In this document: one piece after another, positions 7,044 through 9,589 of the stretch
Layout of the letters: the number at the start of each line of letters is the position of its first letter
How positions within the stretch are numbered: the stretch's first letter is position 1
Source: Nitrospiraceae bacterium
Lineage (GTDB): Bacteria; Nitrospirota; Nitrospiria; Nitrospirales; UBA8639
NCBI GenBank assembly: GCA_003523945.1
Contig: DOFS01000101.1
Location: forward strand, 1 to 9,589
DNA: 9,589 bases
Reading direction: 5' to 3'
The notes under the pieces: generated by a model
What the model was told of the DNA's origin: nothing
The model's input: the letters and a program-made list of their open reading frames with translations, nothing else
Database searches by the model: none
Translations under genes and position numbers: made by a program

Positions 7044-7068
7044 AAAAAATGACCGGGCTAATCCGGGT
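7044..7068 (-). terminator. Possible terminator after the CHAT remnant
   Basis: On the minus strand an imperfect stem (ACC(C)GG against CCGGT, positions 7052-7068) is followed by CA and six T (plus A run 7044-7049). It starts 21 bp past the CHAT stop codon. The stem has a bulge, so strength is uncertain. Confidence 0.42.
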
Positions 7069-7089
7069 ATCTATCTCGAAGATGGACCG

Positions 7090-7902
7090 TTAGAGCCAGT
7101 TATTAATCAGAAGGAAAGGTGCCCAATAACTTGGGTGCCGGTAGATGGGATGGTCGAGTAGGGACACTTGTGCCTCACGAAGGGCCTGGGCTTTGGAGAG
7201 GGATGATTCTTTGAGTCGCGCATAAAAATTATCGACCAGCTCAGAGGATGCCTGGTCATTGATAAACCATATGGTGGCCAAGGCGCTGCGAGCTCCTGCT
7301 TTCACGGCCACCCCCGCCAAGCCCAGTGCGGCCCGGTCGTCCCCGGCTGGTGTTTCGCAGGCGCTTAAGGTTAACAGATCCAGGGGGATCTGGCGAAATT
7401 GAAATAATCCAATTAATTCTCGTAGGCGATCTATGGTGAGCTTGTTGTCATAGGTCAGCACGAAGGAATTCTTGGCCTCATTTTCAAATTTTCCATGTGA
7501 GGCGATATGAATGATCGTAAAATTTTCTTCTTTCATGTCCCGTTCCAGATTAGCAATAAGGAATTCCTCGTCCATGAGGGTCTTCCCTCCAAAAAAAGCC
7601 TGAATCCCCTGGACTTCCCTTTGAGTATTGGGGAGTGGTGAAAATCCCTGTACGCCTTCAGACAGTTTAATCGATAAGAGATTGACCTGCTCCCGGTCCA
7701 GGGGATGGGCATCTGTGAGTGTCAGCCCGGGAGTCATCGCGATGGCATATTTTTGAATGAGAAACTTTTCTCCGTCATGTAAGGGCCCCATCGGAATAGT
7801 TCGCAAGGAACCATCCGGAACGAAGACGAGTGTCTGAATTCCGAATTCATTCAGATACGGTTCAAGTGGTCGGATAAGCAGGTCATAGAGGGATTGCGCT
7901 CC
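7090..7902 (-). pseudogene. CHAT (caspase-like) domain protein, C-terminal remnant
   Basis: The frame is open from about 7920 to the stop at 7090-7092. It encodes a recognisable CHAT C-terminal half: SLYDLLIRPL (7893-7864), TLVFVPDGSLRTIP, the catalytic histidine in IIHIASHGKF (His codon 7495-7497), the catalytic cysteine in LTLSACETPAGDD (Cys codon 7357-7359), GLAGVAVKAGARSALATIW and a C-terminal HPSYWAPFLLINNW. The His-Cys dyad typical of the caspase-like CHAT fold is therefore intact. CHAT proteins of this type normally carry long N-terminal repeats (often TPR) and their own start. Here there is none, because a TGA sits at 7924-7926 in this frame and the sequence upstream belongs to a TpsB transporter. 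I infer a deletion that removed the N-terminal part and start of the CHAT gene. Confidence 0.85.
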
Positions 7903-9276
7903 GGAGCCGGGGTGCCTATTGGATCAATTCGCCGAACCCATTGGGCCTGCCCCAGCCAGGCAAAAAAGTGGGAGTCAAGGTCATTCTTTTTTCTCCGATT
8001 ATTGGTGGCATCCAGCACATCCAATCCCACACTAAATCGTGAACGAAAGGCCAGAACTTGCATGGGTTGGCGATGGATCCATTCCTGTGCAAACCGAATG
8101 GCTGACACCTTGGACTTCCCTTTTGAGGTGGTTCCCGGGGTAAAGGAGAACCCTGTTCCACCAAGAAAATTCTGATTTTGAAGATGTTCCCCGATTTTTG
8201 AAATGGCCACTTCATCTGTGAGGGTACGATACAGGGGATGTCGTATCGCGATTTTGAAAATTTGTGATTTGCTTTCAATGTCCAGCTGTTTAAAGTTTGA
8301 TAACACCACATTGAAATCATTCAGGCGATAGTGTAATTCCAGAGTCGTGTCCCGGGCCGTGAATGGGACGATATACGAGACGTCGAGGAGGGGGTTCACG
8401 CCCTTGGAGCGGCCAAAAGTGAAGAGAAATTGGTCTCCGATACCGAATCCATTATCGACGGCGATGGTGCCCAGTCCCCGTTCGGCTCCAACGGTTGGAG
8501 ATTGAAAATTATTGAATTCCGTCCACGCCCGGAAGGGGGATGCTTCTTGTACCCGTGCATGGAGAATAGCTTCTCCAGGCTTCAGGCCAAGCTTGAGTTC
8601 CGTGTTTAACCCGACAATTCTCGGGTCTTGAAGGAGAATGTGCAGCCGCTCCTTGAAGTGGTCTGATATGTGAAGGGAGGACCGGCATCAAGCCCGATGC
8701 GACGTTCCAAATAGAAAGGCAGAAAATACTTGGTTACCTCAATTTTAATATCTGTTAATTCCCCGTCAATAATTTGAGTCGTTACCTCTCCTTCCTCCTA
8801 GTCGGGAATGATGGCACCGGCATTCACGTATCCGTTGTTAATATACAAAAGGGTAAGGGCCCGGCGGAGTTCCTCCAGGTCTTCGTTCGAGAGTTCGCGA
8901 TTTTCGTAGGATGCGGTGACTTTCGATAACTCCTCCGCGGTAAAAACCGTGCTTCCTTCAACATGGATTTTACGGATCAAGATGCGTAGCTGAGGACTAG
9001 GCCGGTCCTGTAATTCAGGAAATGTCTCAACCGGGGGTAAGATGAGTTAAGGAGGAGGCGCGGGTGAAAGTGGCTCTTCCTTCTGGAGCGGGGGAGGCTC
9101 TCCTGATCGTCCGGTCGGATCGAGGACGTTGGGGGCAGGTAGGGGGGAGGACTTAGTCCTGATCCTAAGGAAGGATTAAGGAGGATCAGCAGAAGTGAGA
9201 GTAACCCGCCCGCAATGAAACCGATTTGTGAAATGCTGCCGGTCCAGAAAATTGAAATAGTCGTGCGATAGCTCAT
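7903..9276 (-). pseudogene. TpsB (ShlB/FhaC/HecB) outer-membrane transporter, truncated and disrupted
   Basis: Starts at ATG 9276 with GAAGG four bases upstream. A signal peptide (MSYRTTISIFW... LLSLLLILL) leads into a proline-rich linker. The frame breaks at the C6 run (plus 9142-9147; one more base restores it). It continues through TAA at 9047-9049 into the POTRA domain (IHVEGSTVFTAEEL, YENRELSNEDLEELR, NNGYVNAGAIIPD; 8980-8800), where TAG at 8798-8800 replaces an expected Gln codon. It reads on through TQIIDGELTDIKIE and RIGLDAGPPF. A further shift near 8655-8665 leads into the beta-barrel (RLHILLQDPRIVG, SYIVPFTARDTTLEL, FSVGLDVLDATN, HFFAWLGQAQWVRR), open from 8687. Barrel sequence stops near 7903 where CHAT sequence begins. 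At about 457 codons it lacks roughly the last 100 or more residues of the family. In life TpsB secretes a TpsA exoprotein; this copy cannot be functional. Confidence 0.87.
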
Positions 9277-9399
9277 GTCGCCTTCGCAGAAACTACTGAA
9301 ATGACAAGCGGGTTATTCCTGGTGTGTATAGCAAAATGAGGGATTAATGTCTCGGTACCCACCAGATTGCGGAAAAATGCCGGATTGGGAGTAAAAGAG

Positions 9400-9480
9400 A
9401 AAAAAGGGCCGAAAGCGTTTTTTACCGGAGCCGTACCGCCACAGGTTAAAGCCGTTATCGGCCCCTAATTGGACGGTACG
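9400..9480 (-). promoter_or_regulatory. Possible attenuator-type leader upstream of the tpsB pseudogene
   Basis: On the minus strand GGGCCGA (9464-9458) can pair with TCGGCCC (9412-9406), directly followed by six T (9405-9400) and a T-rich tail, an intrinsic-terminator arrangement. The first arm also lies inside another possible stem: CGTACCGTC (9480-9472) pairs with GGCGGTACG (9440-9432) over nine bp with one G:U, enclosing a small GCCG-ATAA-CGGC hairpin. The two structures cross, so they exclude each other or form a pseudoknot. This looks like a terminator/antiterminator switch about 124 nt before the tpsB ATG. I cannot match it to a known riboswitch. Confidence 0.42.
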
Positions 9481-9517
9481 TTTTGCGAAGGGTTTGTTAG
9501 AAGGTGCTATAGAAACT

Positions 9518-9542
9518 GAAAGTCACTAAATTAATGACTTTC
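9518..9542. promoter_or_regulatory. 25-nt palindrome upstream of the leader
   Basis: Arms GAAAGTCA (9518-9525) and TGACTTTC (9535-9542) with TAA-A-TTA at the centre; only one symmetric pair (9526/9534) is mismatched. It lies 38 bp upstream of the possible attenuator in the minus direction. An operator for a dimeric regulator is the simplest reading. Confidence 0.42.
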
Positions 9543-9589
9543 TTTAACAAGATTTTTGTTCCATTCCGGAATTTCGATGGTGAGATCTT

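Larger units (their letters stand above)
9277..9589. other. Upstream region of the tpsB pseudogene without a gene
   Basis: Holds the leader structure and palindrome described separately. A minus-strand frame of about 63 codons (9465-9275) ends at the tpsB start but has no ATG and no family I recognise, so it is not called as a gene. Confidence 0.5.

Noticed and set aside
9275..9465. Minus-strand 63-codon frame ending at the tpsB start
   Set aside because: No ATG start, no ribosome site, no known family, and the sequence is better explained by the leader RNA structure.
1..9589. tRNA, rRNA, CRISPR, insertion sequence or phage attachment site
   Set aside because: No clover-leaf, direct-repeat array, transposase or integrase sequence could be found by eye on either strand.

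Overview
The window looks like chromosomal DNA of a Nitrospira-like bacterium (phylum Nitrospirota). This is inferred from the mix of GAF-type regulators, a CHASE2-cyclase, a TpsB/CHAT pair and a GC-rich intergenic repeat of a kind I associate from memory with that group. No rRNA, tRNA or CRISPR is visible, so the taxonomy is a suggestion only.

Left part (1-5032, plus strand): a GAF histidine kinase cut by the window edge (1-1116), a badly damaged CHASE2-domain nucleotide cyclase (1305-3280, two +1 frameshifts and two or three in-frame stops), and an intact GAF / AAA+ / Fis-type transcription regulator (3464-5032) whose sigma54-contact loop (GAFTGA) is replaced by GTATDV. A possible promoter and an inverted repeat precede the regulator and a hairpin follows it.

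Middle part (5033-7089): a 2-kb stretch with no long genuine gene. It holds a dispersed-type repeat (about 5504-5711) and, most interestingly, two tandem copies of a roughly 350-bp unit spaced 591 bp apart. Each copy encodes, on the minus strand, the same 35-residue single-membrane-span protein (5775-5882 and 6366-6473). The two proteins are identical at 31 of 35 residues. Most nucleotide differences are at third codon positions, which is strong evidence that they are real, selected genes. Upstream blocks 100-240 bp before each start codon are also conserved. Two minus-strand intrinsic-terminator candidates lie to the right (6813-6848 and 7044-7068).

Right part (7090-9276, minus strand): the wreck of a two-partner-secretion locus. 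A TpsB (ShlB/FhaC) outer-membrane transporter begins at 9276 with a signal peptide. It has a C-run frameshift, two nonsense codons and another frameshift, and loses the end of its barrel at about 7903. There it runs straight into the C-terminal CHAT (caspase-like) domain of what should be a separate protein, so a deletion has joined the two. Upstream of it (9400-9480, minus) is a leader with a terminator hairpin plus U-run and a mutually exclusive 9-bp pairing, resembling an attenuator, and a 25-nt palindrome lies at 9518-9542.

Working together: the kinase and the GAF regulator appear intact, while the cyclase and the TpsB/CHAT secretion module have decayed. CHASE2-cyclases, CHAT proteins and TpsB transporters often occur in the same neighbourhoods in Nitrospira and cyanobacteria (general knowledge), so this may be one surface-sensing/secretion system being lost while its regulators and a pair of small membrane proteins persist.
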